Below, one piece after another: positions 1 to 8,981 of a stretch of 34,786 nt of DNA. Positions within the stretch are counted from its first letter, which is position 1. Each line of letters opens with the position of its first letter. The notes beneath the pieces were generated by a model. It was not told the origin of the DNA. It saw nothing but the letters and a program-made list of their open reading frames with translations, and did not search any database. The stretch lies in assembly GCA_905234525.1 (NCBI GenBank), contig CAJOIL010000003.1, positions 1 through 34,786 of the forward strand. Reading direction: 5' to 3'. Source of the DNA: an uncultured Lachnospiraceae bacterium. Lineage in GTDB: Bacteria; Bacillota; Clostridia; Lachnospirales; Lachnospiraceae. The translations under genes were made by a program, and so were the position numbers.

Positions 1-549
1 AATCACTATCTCATCATCAACTCGCTCAACACTCACCTCATACAACGTCCTGGTAAATGTATTTACCTGTGCCTTAACTGAACAAAAGCTTGTAAAGTCG
101 TGCTCACCCTCGAGATACTTCGCAGCTTTCTTCATTGCTTCTATATCCAAGTCATAATGATAATGATGCGTATACAATCTTCTGAGTGGATCCGGAAAAG
201 TGCTGTTAAGAATTCTGTACTCATATGTCTTAGTTGAATCCACAAGGTGCGGATGCCAATCTTCTGCTACCTGCTCTGACTTTATCACAACAATGTCACG
301 TGGTAGTCTCGAGTTAAGTGCAAAGCTTATGCGACTCGGATCCATTTTTGAATCGGTATCAAACACAGCCACATTTCCCATAGAGTGAACTCCGCTGTCA
401 GTACGACTTGCGCCAATGACCTTAATGTCCTCCTCAAACAACTCCGCAAGAGCCCTATTCAATTCCTCTTCAATTGTAATTCCGTTAGGCTGCACCTGCC
501 ACCCACAATAATTAGTGCCATCGTATGCAACCGTAAGTCTAATTCTCAT
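1..549 (-). CDS. truA: tRNA pseudouridine(38-40) synthase TruA, N-terminal part (runs off window edge)
   Basis: Reverse complement from ATG at 549 translates MRIRLTVAYDGTNYCGWQVQPNG...GASRTDAGVHSMGN, the TruA signature; not in the ORF track because it is open at the window edge. Confidence 0.95.
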   Translation of the reverse strand, partial: MRIRLTVAYDGTNYCGWQVQPNGITIEEELNRALAELFEEDIKVIGASRTDSGVHSMGNVAVFDTDSKMDPSRISFALNSRLPRDIVVIKSEQVAEDWHPHLVDSTKTYEYRILNSTFPDPLRRLYTHHYHYDLDIEAMKKAAKYLEGEHDFTSFCSVKAQVNTFTRTLYEVSVERVDDEIVI

Positions 550-559
550 ATATTCTCCT

Positions 560-751
560 GTTACTATTCACAGTCCATCCACCAATCTATTCGCAAAATT
601 TTAATTCGAATATATAATTAATAATGAAATCAAAATTTTGCTCATGTGGTGGATGTTCCTGCTTCACAGAATAATTTTGATTATTAATTATATGCTCCCA
701 TGCAAGCATGACGCATATAATTAATAACCAAAATTAACTGTGAATAGTAAC
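560..751. mobile_element. AT-rich MITE-like element with 15-bp perfect terminal inverted repeats and nested internal inverted repeats
   Basis: GTTACTATTCACAGT (560-574) is the exact reverse complement of ACTGTGAATAGTAAC (737-751); inner stems CATCCACCA/TGGTGGATG, GCAAAATTTT/AAAATTTTGC and a long imperfect hairpin 663-744. Confidence 0.7.
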
Positions 752-1593
752 TATTGGTTTATCATGTTACTAAACAACCCACCCAAATAATGGTTATAAA
801 TCACATTAGCAACTATCGTCAGCAATAAAAACAAGGCTTCCACAAGATACCCCGTCCTATCATCAGGCTTATACTTCAGCGGCTTCATCTTAGTTCGCCC
901 ATCCCCACCGTTATAGCATCTGGCCTCCATCGCAAGCGCCAAATCATTGGCCCTTCGAAAAGCAGACACAAAAAGCGGCACGAGTATAGGCACCATGTTC
1001 TTGGCGCGCTTAAAGAGATTACCCGACTCAAAATCCATACCTCTTGCCATCTGCGCCTTCATTATCTTATCCGTCTCTTCCACAAGAATAGGAGTAAAAC
1101 GAAGCGCAATTGACATCATCATTGCTATTTCATGCACCGGTATTCTTATCTTATTAAGAAAGCCCAGCGACTTCTCAAGACCGTCCGTCAGCTGATTGGG
1201 CGTTGTCGTAAGTGTCATTATTGACGTACCCACAATAAGATAAACCATTCTGATTATCATGAATATACAATTCTTAATTCCTACATCGGTGATGTGAAAT
1301 ATCCAGATTTCGAATAAAACATTTCCGGGAGTCAAAAAAAGATTGAATATACCGGCAACAATAAGCAACATTACAATAGGTCGAAGTCCCTTCACCATAA
1401 ATGACAAAGGAACCTTGCATAAAAGTATCGCAGTTATTAAAAAACCGGTAACAACAACAATTGAAAATATATTATCAGCGAGAAAAACAGTCACAATAAA
1501 AACCATTGCGCCCATTAATTTGACTCGCGGATCAAGACGATGTATTACCGAATCAATCGGATAATACTGTCCTATTGTTAGTTCTCTAAACAT
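751..1593 (-). CDS. ecfT: ECF transporter transmembrane subunit EcfT
   Basis: MFRELTIGQYYPIDSVIHRLDPRVKL..., typical EcfT N-terminus, multi-TM; downstream of two ECF ATPases. Confidence 0.93.
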   Translation of the reverse strand: MFRELTIGQYYPIDSVIHRLDPRVKLMGAMVFIVTVFLADNIFSIVVVTGFLITAILLCKVPLSFMVKGLRPIVMLLIVAGIFNLFLTPGNVLFEIWIFHITDVGIKNCIFMIIRMVYLIVGTSIMTLTTTPNQLTDGLEKSLGFLNKIRIPVHEIAMMMSIALRFTPILVEETDKIMKAQMARGMDFESGNLFKRAKNMVPILVPLFVSAFRRANDLALAMEARCYNGGDGRTKMKPLKYKPDDRTGYLVEALFLLLTIVANVIYNHYLGGLFSNMINQ

Positions 1594-1604
1594 CAGTCTA
1601 TTCC

Positions 1605-2450
1605 TTAACCAAAGAGCCTTAAAATCTCAGCACTCGCTTCATCAACAGTAGTCGCATCCGTTGATACGTCATATCCAAGATTCTTAAGATCATGCATAAG
1701 ATATGTAATCTGCGGCGCCCTAAGACCCATTTGTTCTAATTCTTTGTAATTCTTATATACTTCCTTAGGGGTATCATCATATGCGACTTTACCCTTATTC
1801 ATAACAATTATTCTATCAACAAGCCTTGCTATATCTTCCATGCTGTGAGATACAAGTACAACGGTGTTACCTGTACTCTTATGCATATTATTAATCATAT
1901 CAAGTATATCATCTCGCCCCTTAGGATCGAGTCCGGCAGTCGGCTCATCCAGTATAAGTATCTCCGGCTTCATTGCAAGTACGCCTGCAATGGCAGCCCT
2001 TCTCTTTTGACCGCCTGATAAGTCAAATGGCGATGCTGATATCAAATCCTCGGGAAATTCCACCAGCTTAAGTGCCTCATATACTCTGTCATCGATTTCT
2101 TCCTTGCTTAGCCCTAAGTTGGAGGGTCCGAATGCAATATCCTCAAAAACCGTTGCTTCAAAAAGCTGATGCTCCGGATACTGAAAAACCATACCCACCT
2201 TGCTTCGAAGCTCCTGCTTATTAAAGCCCTTCTCGGATATATCCTTACCGTTAAAATAAATGTCACCGCTTGTCGGAGCAAGCAATCCATTCATATGCTG
2301 AATAAGAGTAGATTTACCGCTTCCCGTGTGACCGATAATTCCTATGAACTCATTATCCCTAATCCTTAGCGACACATTATCTATTGCCACCGTCTCATAT
2401 GCATTGCCCGGGGAATATATGTATGATACTTTATCTAGAATTAAGGACAT
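1605..2450 (-). CDS. ecfA2: ECF transporter ATPase EcfA2
   Basis: Walker A GHTGSGKST, signature LSGGQKRR, Walker B ILILDEPTAGLDP. Confidence 0.93.
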   Translation of the reverse strand: MSLILDKVSYIYSPGNAYETVAIDNVSLRIRDNEFIGIIGHTGSGKSTLIQHMNGLLAPTSGDIYFNGKDISEKGFNKQELRSKVGMVFQYPEHQLFEATVFEDIAFGPSNLGLSKEEIDDRVYEALKLVEFPEDLISASPFDLSGGQKRRAAIAGVLAMKPEILILDEPTAGLDPKGRDDILDMINNMHKSTGNTVVLVSHSMEDIARLVDRIIVMNKGKVAYDDTPKEVYKNYKELEQMGLRAPQITYLMHDLKNLGYDVSTDATTVDEASAEILRLFG

Positions 2451-3279
2451 TGGTTAATTCCTCTCTGCTTAGCACCCCATCGGGTATATCAAGTCCTGCC
2501 TCTTTAAGCTTATGCGCCAAAAGTGTTATCTGCGGTACATCAAGCTGCAATGCTCGAAGCTCGTCTACACGAGAAAATACTTCCTTGGGCGTACCTTCTA
2601 ATGCAACCTTTCCTTTATGCATAACGAATACCTTATCGGCATCAACAACCTCTTCCATGTAATGCGTGATAAGTATAATGGTAACGCCTTTTTCTCGGTT
2701 AAGCTGATGCAAGGCGTCTATAACTTCTCCGCGACCGATTGGGTCTAGCATTGCCGTAGGCTCATCAGCAACAATGCATTTAGGCTCCATCGCCATAACT
2801 CCGGCAATTGCAACTCTTTGCTTCTGACCACCGGACAATTTATTCGGCGAATGATCTCTGTACTCCCACATACCGACAGCCTTTAGACTTCTTATGACAC
2901 GCTGCCATATCTCATCGGTGGGCACTCCCATATTCTCGGGACCGAAGCCAACATCTTCTTCAACTATACTTGCGATAATCTGGTTGTCAGGATTCTGGAA
3001 TACCATACCGGCTCTCTGCCTTACATCCATAACACTCTCTTCTTTAGATATATCAATGCCATCTACGAAGAGTGTTCCGTCAGATGGTGTTAACAATGCA
3101 TTAATATGCTTGGCAAATGTTGATTTGCCTGAGCCGTTATGTCCTAAGACACAGATGAACTGACCCTGCTTTACATCAAGACTTACACCGTCAAGTGCAA
3201 CATTAATGTCTTCGATATTGTCGTCTTCATCTCGTCTTATATATTGATAAGATATATTGTCAGCTTTAACTATTCCCAT
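2431..3279 (-). CDS. ecfA1: ECF transporter ATPase EcfA1
   Basis: GHNGSGKST, LSGGQKQR, CIVADEPTAMLDP; 3' end overlaps the ecfA2 start by 20 bp. Confidence 0.93.
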   Translation of the reverse strand: MGIVKADNISYQYIRRDEDDNIEDINVALDGVSLDVKQGQFICVLGHNGSGKSTFAKHINALLTPSDGTLFVDGIDISKEESVMDVRQRAGMVFQNPDNQIIASIVEEDVGFGPENMGVPTDEIWQRVIRSLKAVGMWEYRDHSPNKLSGGQKQRVAIAGVMAMEPKCIVADEPTAMLDPIGRGEVIDALHQLNREKGVTIILITHYMEEVVDADKVFVMHKGKVALEGTPKEVFSRVDELRALQLDVPQITLLAHKLKEAGLDIPDGVLSREELTNVLNSR

Positions 3280-3290
3280 GAGACTATCTT

Positions 3291-3376
3291 AGCGCGACAG
3301 GGGGACGGGTCCCTTGTCGCGCTAATAGTAATCTTATATTACGTCCGCGACAAGGGACCCGTCCCCCTGTCGCGCT
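3291..3376. repeat. REPIN-like inverted repeat: two 31-nt REP-like arms around a 24-nt spacer
   Basis: AGCGCGACAGGGGGACGGGTCCCTTGTCGCG (3291-3321) and its exact reverse complement (3346-3376); each arm is itself hairpin-forming (GCGCGACA..TGTCGCGC, GGGAC..GTCCC). Confidence 0.85.
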
Positions 3377-3836
3377 TAAGCCCACTAAAATCCAATTGCC
3401 TTAACGCTTCATACAAGATAATTGCAACTGAATTAGACAAATTAAGTGAACGTTCCTCTCCAAACATCGGTATCCTTATACACTGCTCGGGCGACTTAAC
3501 AAGAAGCTCCTCGGGAATTCCGGCTGTCTCCTTGCCAAACATTATATAATCACCGTCGGAAAAGCTCACATCGGCATATGTCTTATACGCCTTGGTTGTC
3601 GCCATATAAATATTAGCACCTGCATTACGATTGGTAAAATCCGCCCAGTCATCATAGATGGTGACATCAAGTCTTGGCCAATAATCCAATCCGGCCCTCT
3701 TAACAGACTTATCATCTGTCCTGAAGCCAAGCGGTTCAATCAGATGCAGTCTCGTATTCGTCGCTACACATGTACGACCGATATTTCCTGTATTCTCCGG
3801 AATCTCCGGCTCATGTAAAACAATATTAAGCGGCAT
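3339..3836 (-). CDS. trmL: tRNA (cytidine(34)-2'-O)-methyltransferase TrmL (SPOUT family)
   Basis: MPLNIVLHEPEIPENTGNIGRTCVATNTRLHLIEPLGF...YIMFGKETAGIPEELL...IPMFGEERSLNLSNSVAIILYEALRQ; last residues RDRGTGPLSRT are encoded by the repeat at 3346-3376. Confidence 0.94.
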   Translation of the reverse strand: MPLNIVLHEPEIPENTGNIGRTCVATNTRLHLIEPLGFRTDDKSVKRAGLDYWPRLDVTIYDDWADFTNRNAGANIYMATTKAYKTYADVSFSDGDYIMFGKETAGIPEELLVKSPEQCIRIPMFGEERSLNLSNSVAIILYEALRQLDFSGLKRDRGTGPLSRT

Positions 3837-3858
3837 TCTACATCGCTTACAGTACTTA

Positions 3859-5028
3859 CTACTGTTCCTTCCTTAATTCATTAACGAACTCTTCTATCTT
3901 ATCAAGCGCCTTCTTAAGATTGCTTAGTGAATACGCATAAGATATACGAATAAAGCCCTCACCGCATTCACCAAATGCATTACCCGGAACAACAGCCACC
4001 TTCTTAGACTGAAGCAGTCTTGTTGCAAATTCATCCGATGTCATATTAAATTCCTTAACAGACGGGAAGATATAAAACGCTCCGAACGGTTCAAAGCATT
4101 GAAGCTTCATCTCTTCAAAACGCTTCATAAGATAACGTCTTCTGGCGTTATATTGCTCACGCATATCTGCAACTTCCTTGTCGCAATCCCTTATGGCGCT
4201 GATTGCCGCATATTGACTTGTGGTCGGCGCACACATAATTGCAAATTGATGTATCTTAAGCATTTCGCTAATTATACGCCTAGGGGCGCATGCGTAGCCA
4301 AGTCGCCATCCCGTCATTGCATGTGACTTAGAAAAACCGTTAATTAAAACAGTTCTTTCCTTCATGCCCGGAAGCGATGCAATACTTACATGCTCATCCA
4401 AGTAAGTAAGCTCTGAATATATCTCATCTGACATTACGAAAATATCATGCTTAATAACAACCTCAGCAATTGCCTCAAGGTCCTTCCTTTCAAGCACCGC
4501 ACCCGTAGGATTATTTGGAAACGGTAGGATTAACATCTTAGTCTTATCGGTAATTGCCTCTTCTAGCTCTTTTGCTGTTAATCTAAAGTCATTCTCTTCC
4601 TTAAGCTCAATTATGACAGGCTTTCCGCCCGCAAGTATTGTGCACGGTTCATATGATACATAGCTCGGCTGCGGAATTAGCACTTCATCGCCTATATCAA
4701 TCATTGCGCGAAGTCCTATATCGATTGCTTCAGAACCACCGACAGTGATTAACATTTCCTCATAAGGATTATAGTTAAGGGAATATCTCCTCTCTAAGAA
4801 ATGTGATATCTCTTCCTTAAGCTCCTTAAGTCCGGCATTACTCGTATAGAAGGTTCTTCCTTGCTCTAACGAATAGATTGCTTCATCTCGTACTCTCCAA
4901 GGAGTATCAAAATCGGGCTCGCCGACACCAAGCGAAATCGCATCAGTCATCTCGCTTACAATATCAAAGAACTTCCTGATTCCGGAAGGCTTAATTTCAG
5001 TAATTGTTTTATTTAAAGGATCTCTCAT
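3859..5028 (-). CDS. PLP-dependent class I/II aminotransferase
   Basis: LGVGEPDFDTP, PFPNNPTGAVL, SDEIYSELTY, INGFSKSHAMTGWRLGY. Confidence 0.93.
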   Translation of the reverse strand: MRDPLNKTITEIKPSGIRKFFDIVSEMTDAISLGVGEPDFDTPWRVRDEAIYSLEQGRTFYTSNAGLKELKEEISHFLERRYSLNYNPYEEMLITVGGSEAIDIGLRAMIDIGDEVLIPQPSYVSYEPCTILAGGKPVIIELKEENDFRLTAKELEEAITDKTKMLILPFPNNPTGAVLERKDLEAIAEVVIKHDIFVMSDEIYSELTYLDEHVSIASLPGMKERTVLINGFSKSHAMTGWRLGYACAPRRIISEMLKIHQFAIMCAPTTSQYAAISAIRDCDKEVADMREQYNARRRYLMKRFEEMKLQCFEPFGAFYIFPSVKEFNMTSDEFATRLLQSKKVAVVPGNAFGECGEGFIRISYAYSLSNLKKALDKIEEFVNELRKEQ

Positions 5029-5507
5029 GCTCTAATCTGTTCCCTTTCATCCTTGTGACCTTCTTGCATAATTGTACCGTGATCTTTGTATTTCTTAAGT
5101 ATGAAGTTAGTCTTAGTGCTTAAGATTGACTCAAGCGGAGCAAGCTTAGATGATACAAACTCCGATACTTCTCTTAAGGTCTTACCCTCAATAATTACCA
5201 TAAAATCAAATCCGCCCGAGATAAGATATAGTGCATGAACCTCCGGATAATGATAAAGATGCTCAGCAACCTTATCAAAGCCCATACCCCTCTGTGGTGT
5301 AACTCTTACCTCGATAAGTGCTGTTACCTTCTCAACATTAACCTTATCCCAATTAATAAGTGTATGATAGCCACAGATAATATTCTTATCCTTCATATCC
5401 TCTAATGCATTTAGCACATCTGCTTCTTCTGCGCCCACAAGCGCAGCAAGATCATGCACATCGATACGGGCATTTTTCTCAATATACTGCAAGATTTTCT
5501 CTTCCAT
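5025..5507 (-). CDS. Lrp/AsnC family transcriptional regulator
   Basis: N-terminal HTH-like region plus RAM-like ligand domain; stop/start overlap with the aminotransferase. Confidence 0.85.
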   Translation of the reverse strand: MEEKILQYIEKNARIDVHDLAALVGAEEADVLNALEDMKDKNIICGYHTLINWDKVNVEKVTALIEVRVTPQRGMGFDKVAEHLYHYPEVHALYLISGGFDFMVIIEGKTLREVSEFVSSKLAPLESILSTKTNFILKKYKDHGTIMQEGHKDEREQIRA

Positions 5508-6499
5508 TATTCTCTACCTCCAATAACTTGATATAATTCATCCTTCCCCGGTGTCTCTAAAAATCTTATGTCTTCTCCGTTAATCAATCGTCTGTCATTA
5601 GAATCTGTTGCCTTGCCGATTACGCAGGCTTCAATTCCATTATCATTAAGCCTTCTTACAATTGCTTCCCCGTCATCACCTGCAATTAAAAGACAGCCTG
5701 ATGATATTAATTTGTAGGGATTAATGTGATAGTATTCGCATATCTCTATCGACTCTTGTCTGACATTAATCTTCTTAACATCAATATCAAGACCAACGCC
5801 TGAGCTTTCCGCTAACTCCCACAGCGCTCCGAATATTCCGCCTTCAGTCACGTCATGAAGTGATACGGCCATATCTCTTATCAGCATTGCTTCGGGAACT
5901 ATCAGTATCTCCTCATCGAAGCTTACCGCTTTATCAATCATATCCACGGGGAAATGTGTGATTAATTCATCTCCACATTCCTTGGCGATAATACTTGTGC
6001 CCTCCAGCGCAATAGCCTTAGTCATAACAATGTCCATCCCCGGCTTAATGGCGCCTGCTTTAAGCAATTTATCCTTCTTGACCTTGCCAACACCCGTAAC
6101 CGACACAACAGGACTGTTAACAACTCTTGTTACTTCCGTATGACCACCTATAACTTGTATATTAAGCTTCTTACAGGCCTCATTGATATCAGAAGTAATT
6201 GTCATAAGCTCATCTTCAAGAGTCTTGTCCGGCAACATAATTGTAACCATAACGCCAAAAATTTCCGCACCTGAACAAGCTATATCATTAGCCGTTATGT
6301 ACACTCCCAGCTTGCCGACATCCTTAGCCGTTCCTGTTATCGGATCGGTTGACATAACCATTACTTCGTCATCTGCGACCTTGACAGCTGCACAATCTTC
6401 ACCAACCTTGGCGCCGAGTACAACCTCTTCTCTTACGTTATTAACTTTACTTAGCACGCATCTCTTCAGCATGCTCTCTGGTATTTTCCCCGGTTTCAT
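5507..6499 (-). CDS. AIR synthase-related (HypE/PurM-like) protein
   Basis: VGEDCAAVKV...STDPITG...NDIACSGAEIFGVMVTIMLP...IGGHTEVT...MTKAIALEGTSIIA...LHDVTEGGIFGALWE. Confidence 0.87.
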   Translation of the reverse strand: MKPGKIPESMLKRCVLSKVNNVREEVVLGAKVGEDCAAVKVADDEVMVMSTDPITGTAKDVGKLGVYITANDIACSGAEIFGVMVTIMLPDKTLEDELMTITSDINEACKKLNIQVIGGHTEVTRVVNSPVVSVTGVGKVKKDKLLKAGAIKPGMDIVMTKAIALEGTSIIAKECGDELITHFPVDMIDKAVSFDEEILIVPEAMLIRDMAVSLHDVTEGGIFGALWELAESSGVGLDIDVKKINVRQESIEICEYYHINPYKLISSGCLLIAGDDGEAIVRRLNDNGIEACVIGKATDSNDRRLINGEDIRFLETPGKDELYQVIGGRE

Positions 6500-6501
6500 G
6501 A

Positions 6502-8100
6502 TTATACTGCCGGCTGTTCTGCGCTCTGCTCTGCCGGCTCTGCCGCAGGCTCCGTTGTTGCCGGAGTGCTCGCTGCCGGTGCACCCGCTACCGCCGCCTT
6601 AACCGATGCTTCGTCATTGGTTGCTATTGCCGCATCTATGGCTGACTTACCCGCTGCCGATAGTCCGTTAGCACCAATGACATATACCGCATTACTTGCC
6701 TTATATGTACTATTATTAAAAATGCTCCTGCTTTGTTCTACACCGTTTACCTTAACAATTTTCCATAATCTTGCCGTATAACCTGTGTGAGGTCCTTGTT
6801 CTCTTGTTATAGAACCGGCAGGCGCGTTGGCATCGAATTTGTAAGATACACCGGCTTCTGTTGTAGATGTTACTTCGCTCTCAAAATCTATTGAACGGCT
6901 AGGATCCCTTGTCTCTTTACCGTATACGTTGAAGTATATCTTGCCGCCTTCACAATAGCCTTCGATGTAAATAGGTGTCTCTTGATTATTCTTGAATTTA
7001 AAATCAAGAATACCCTCTGCAATAGCCGCGTCCATTGAAGGCTTAACATACGTAACAATCATTGAGTGACAATTACGCTGTGTAACCTCAAGCTCGGACC
7101 TGATTACAGCGTTATATAACGTCGTTGAAACCTGACATATACCACCACCATAGGTCTCAACCGTTGTACCGTTCTCATATGAACCGGCAAGCTCATATCC
7201 GTTCTCTGCAGTAAACGGAACAACCGCTTCCGTTACGGAGAAGGATTCGCCCGGATAAAGAATCGAGCCGTTAATCTTCTCACATCCGTTACGCACATTC
7301 TTGGCACGACCTGCTGCCGATGACGAATAATCCGTGCTGTAGCTTCCGAGACAATCTTGAACTGATTGCAGCTCCTCTTGAGAACCGATTGGATCCTTAG
7401 TCTCTACCACAAGATCAATCTTACTGTTCTGACCATTCCAGTCCTTAGTAATATAATCAGATATCTTATTGGCAGATGCATTAATATCAACAAGCTTACC
7501 TTGTGTACCCGGCACATATGTAAATGTACCGTTCTCATGCTTTAATCCGTTATTAACCACCTTGGTATCAAGATAAACCTTATTCTTCTCTAAATACTCT
7601 GCAACCGATGCATTCTTGGCAGTAAGTGATACCTTAAAGTCCTTACCCTTGCCGGATTCTAAATCCTTAGAGGCTTTATATCTGTATAATGGGTTGCCCT
7701 CATTACCGTAATTGGCTGCACGCTCAGCCACATCATCATTCTTAATACATAAATTCAATTCCTTGCCGGTAGCGTTAACTGACTTGTCTCCGGCATTAAG
7801 TGTAAATACTGTGCTCTTACTGTCACCCAGGCTGGAATCTACCGTCTTCTCTGCTTTGGCCACAGTCTGACCCGATACATCAACACCCTCAATCGTAATG
7901 CCCTTGGGAATTACCTTTTCTTCCTCACTGTTGTTATCTAAAGCTTGTGTGTTCGATGTTGAATTAGCTGTAGAGTTATATGTTGAATTGGCTGCAGTGT
8001 TATTTGTACTGTTGGCTGCAACGGAACTAAAGCCCACAAGTCCTAACGCCATAACTGTTATAGCCATTATTAATACAATTCGTTTGTTTACCTTGCTCAT
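6502..8100 (-). CDS. VanW family protein, secreted/membrane-anchored
   Basis: N-terminal signal/TM; NST-rich low-complexity stretch; VanW core PGESFSV...YGGGICQVSTTLYNAVIRSELEVTQR.CHSMIVTYV; A/P/E-rich C-terminus. Confidence 0.9.
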   Translation of the reverse strand: MSKVNKRIVLIMAITVMALGLVGFSSVAANSTNNTAANSTYNSTANSTSNTQALDNNSEEEKVIPKGITIEGVDVSGQTVAKAEKTVDSSLGDSKSTVFTLNAGDKSVNATGKELNLCIKNDDVAERAANYGNEGNPLYRYKASKDLESGKGKDFKVSLTAKNASVAEYLEKNKVYLDTKVVNNGLKHENGTFTYVPGTQGKLVDINASANKISDYITKDWNGQNSKIDLVVETKDPIGSQEELQSVQDCLGSYSTDYSSSAAGRAKNVRNGCEKINGSILYPGESFSVTEAVVPFTAENGYELAGSYENGTTVETYGGGICQVSTTLYNAVIRSELEVTQRNCHSMIVTYVKPSMDAAIAEGILDFKFKNNQETPIYIEGYCEGGKIYFNVYGKETRDPSRSIDFESEVTSTTEAGVSYKFDANAPAGSITREQGPHTGYTARLWKIVKVNGVEQSRSIFNNSTYKASNAVYVIGANGLSAAGKSAIDAAIATNDEASVKAAVAGAPAASTPATTEPAAEPAEQSAEQPAV

Positions 8101-8214
8101 AATTTACCTCTTATCACATATTATCTGTTAACGATGCTGTCATTAAATTATTTGCATTCTACATTGTATGTTACCTCTTACTTTATATCGAAAATGTGAT
8201 ATACTTAATTAACC

Positions 8215-8239
8215 GTTCAGAGCCTATTCGTCTCTGAAC
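8215..8239. promoter_or_regulatory. Perfect 8-bp inverted repeat in the divergent intergenic region (possible operator or hairpin)
   Basis: GTTCAGAG-cctattcgt-CTCTGAAC between divergently transcribed genes. Confidence 0.4.
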
Positions 8240-8322
8240 TATAGTACATTTTAGCACAAAATAGACTAATTTTTTTACTTTTTTTACTAAATATATGTGT
8301 CAAATATAGAAAGGATGCACAA

Positions 8323-8967
8323 ATGGTTTTTCCTTTACTCGGGCTGATTCTTGTAGGCATGGTTGCACTTGCTTTACGATACAGACATCTTAATAAGAAA
8401 ATTGATAATGATAAGGAAGATTTTTATGAAAGAGAGCGTCGTGCCAATTCTACGCTTGCGAAAGACATTTCAAATATCAAATATCTTACCGTACCGTTAG
8501 ACAAATGGCCCATCGGACAAATAGACGCCCCCGACATCAAGGCTATAGAAGATAGGCTAAAGGCTTTATCCGACAAAGACATCCTTAACCTTACTCACAA
8601 AACAAATACGGATCTCAAGGAAGAATACGGCGTACCTAATTTTGATAAGATGCAACAGGTGGGCGATAATTTCAATGACTTAACCGTTGCCATCGTAGAC
8701 TATGCCAATGAACTGATGCTCCATAACATGTATGACGAAGCTATTACCGTATTGGAATACGGTATTGTTATCGGCACGGATATGAGTAATAACTACACTA
8801 TGCTTGCAGATTGCTATGCATATAAAAATCAGCCCAGACGCATAGAAACTCTACGCACCCAGGCAGAGAACTACGAAGGAATTATGAGAAGCAGTATCCT
8901 TAAGCACTTAGATGAATTACTGGAAAATAATACTACCGAGACGGAGAATTTTGATGCGAATGAATGA
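8323..8967 (+). CDS. Hypothetical membrane-anchored protein, possible TPR-like C-terminal half
   Basis: Only plausible plus-strand gene; AGAAAGGA upstream of the ATG; N-terminal TM MVFPLLGLILVGMVALALRY. Confidence 0.8.
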   Translation: MVFPLLGLILVGMVALALRYRHLNKKIDNDKEDFYERERRANSTLAKDISNIKYLTVPLDKWPIGQIDAPDIKAIEDRLKALSDKDILNLTHKTNTDLKEEYGVPNFDKMQQVGDNFNDLTVAIVDYANELMLHNMYDEAITVLEYGIVIGTDMSNNYTMLADCYAYKNQPRRIETLRTQAENYEGIMRSSILKHLDELLENNTTETENFDANE

Positions 8968-8981
8968 CGTACATTTAAGCA

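Noticed and set aside
6183-6602. 139-aa plus-strand ORF
   Set aside because: Overlaps the AIRS-like and VanW genes in antisense; low-complexity composition
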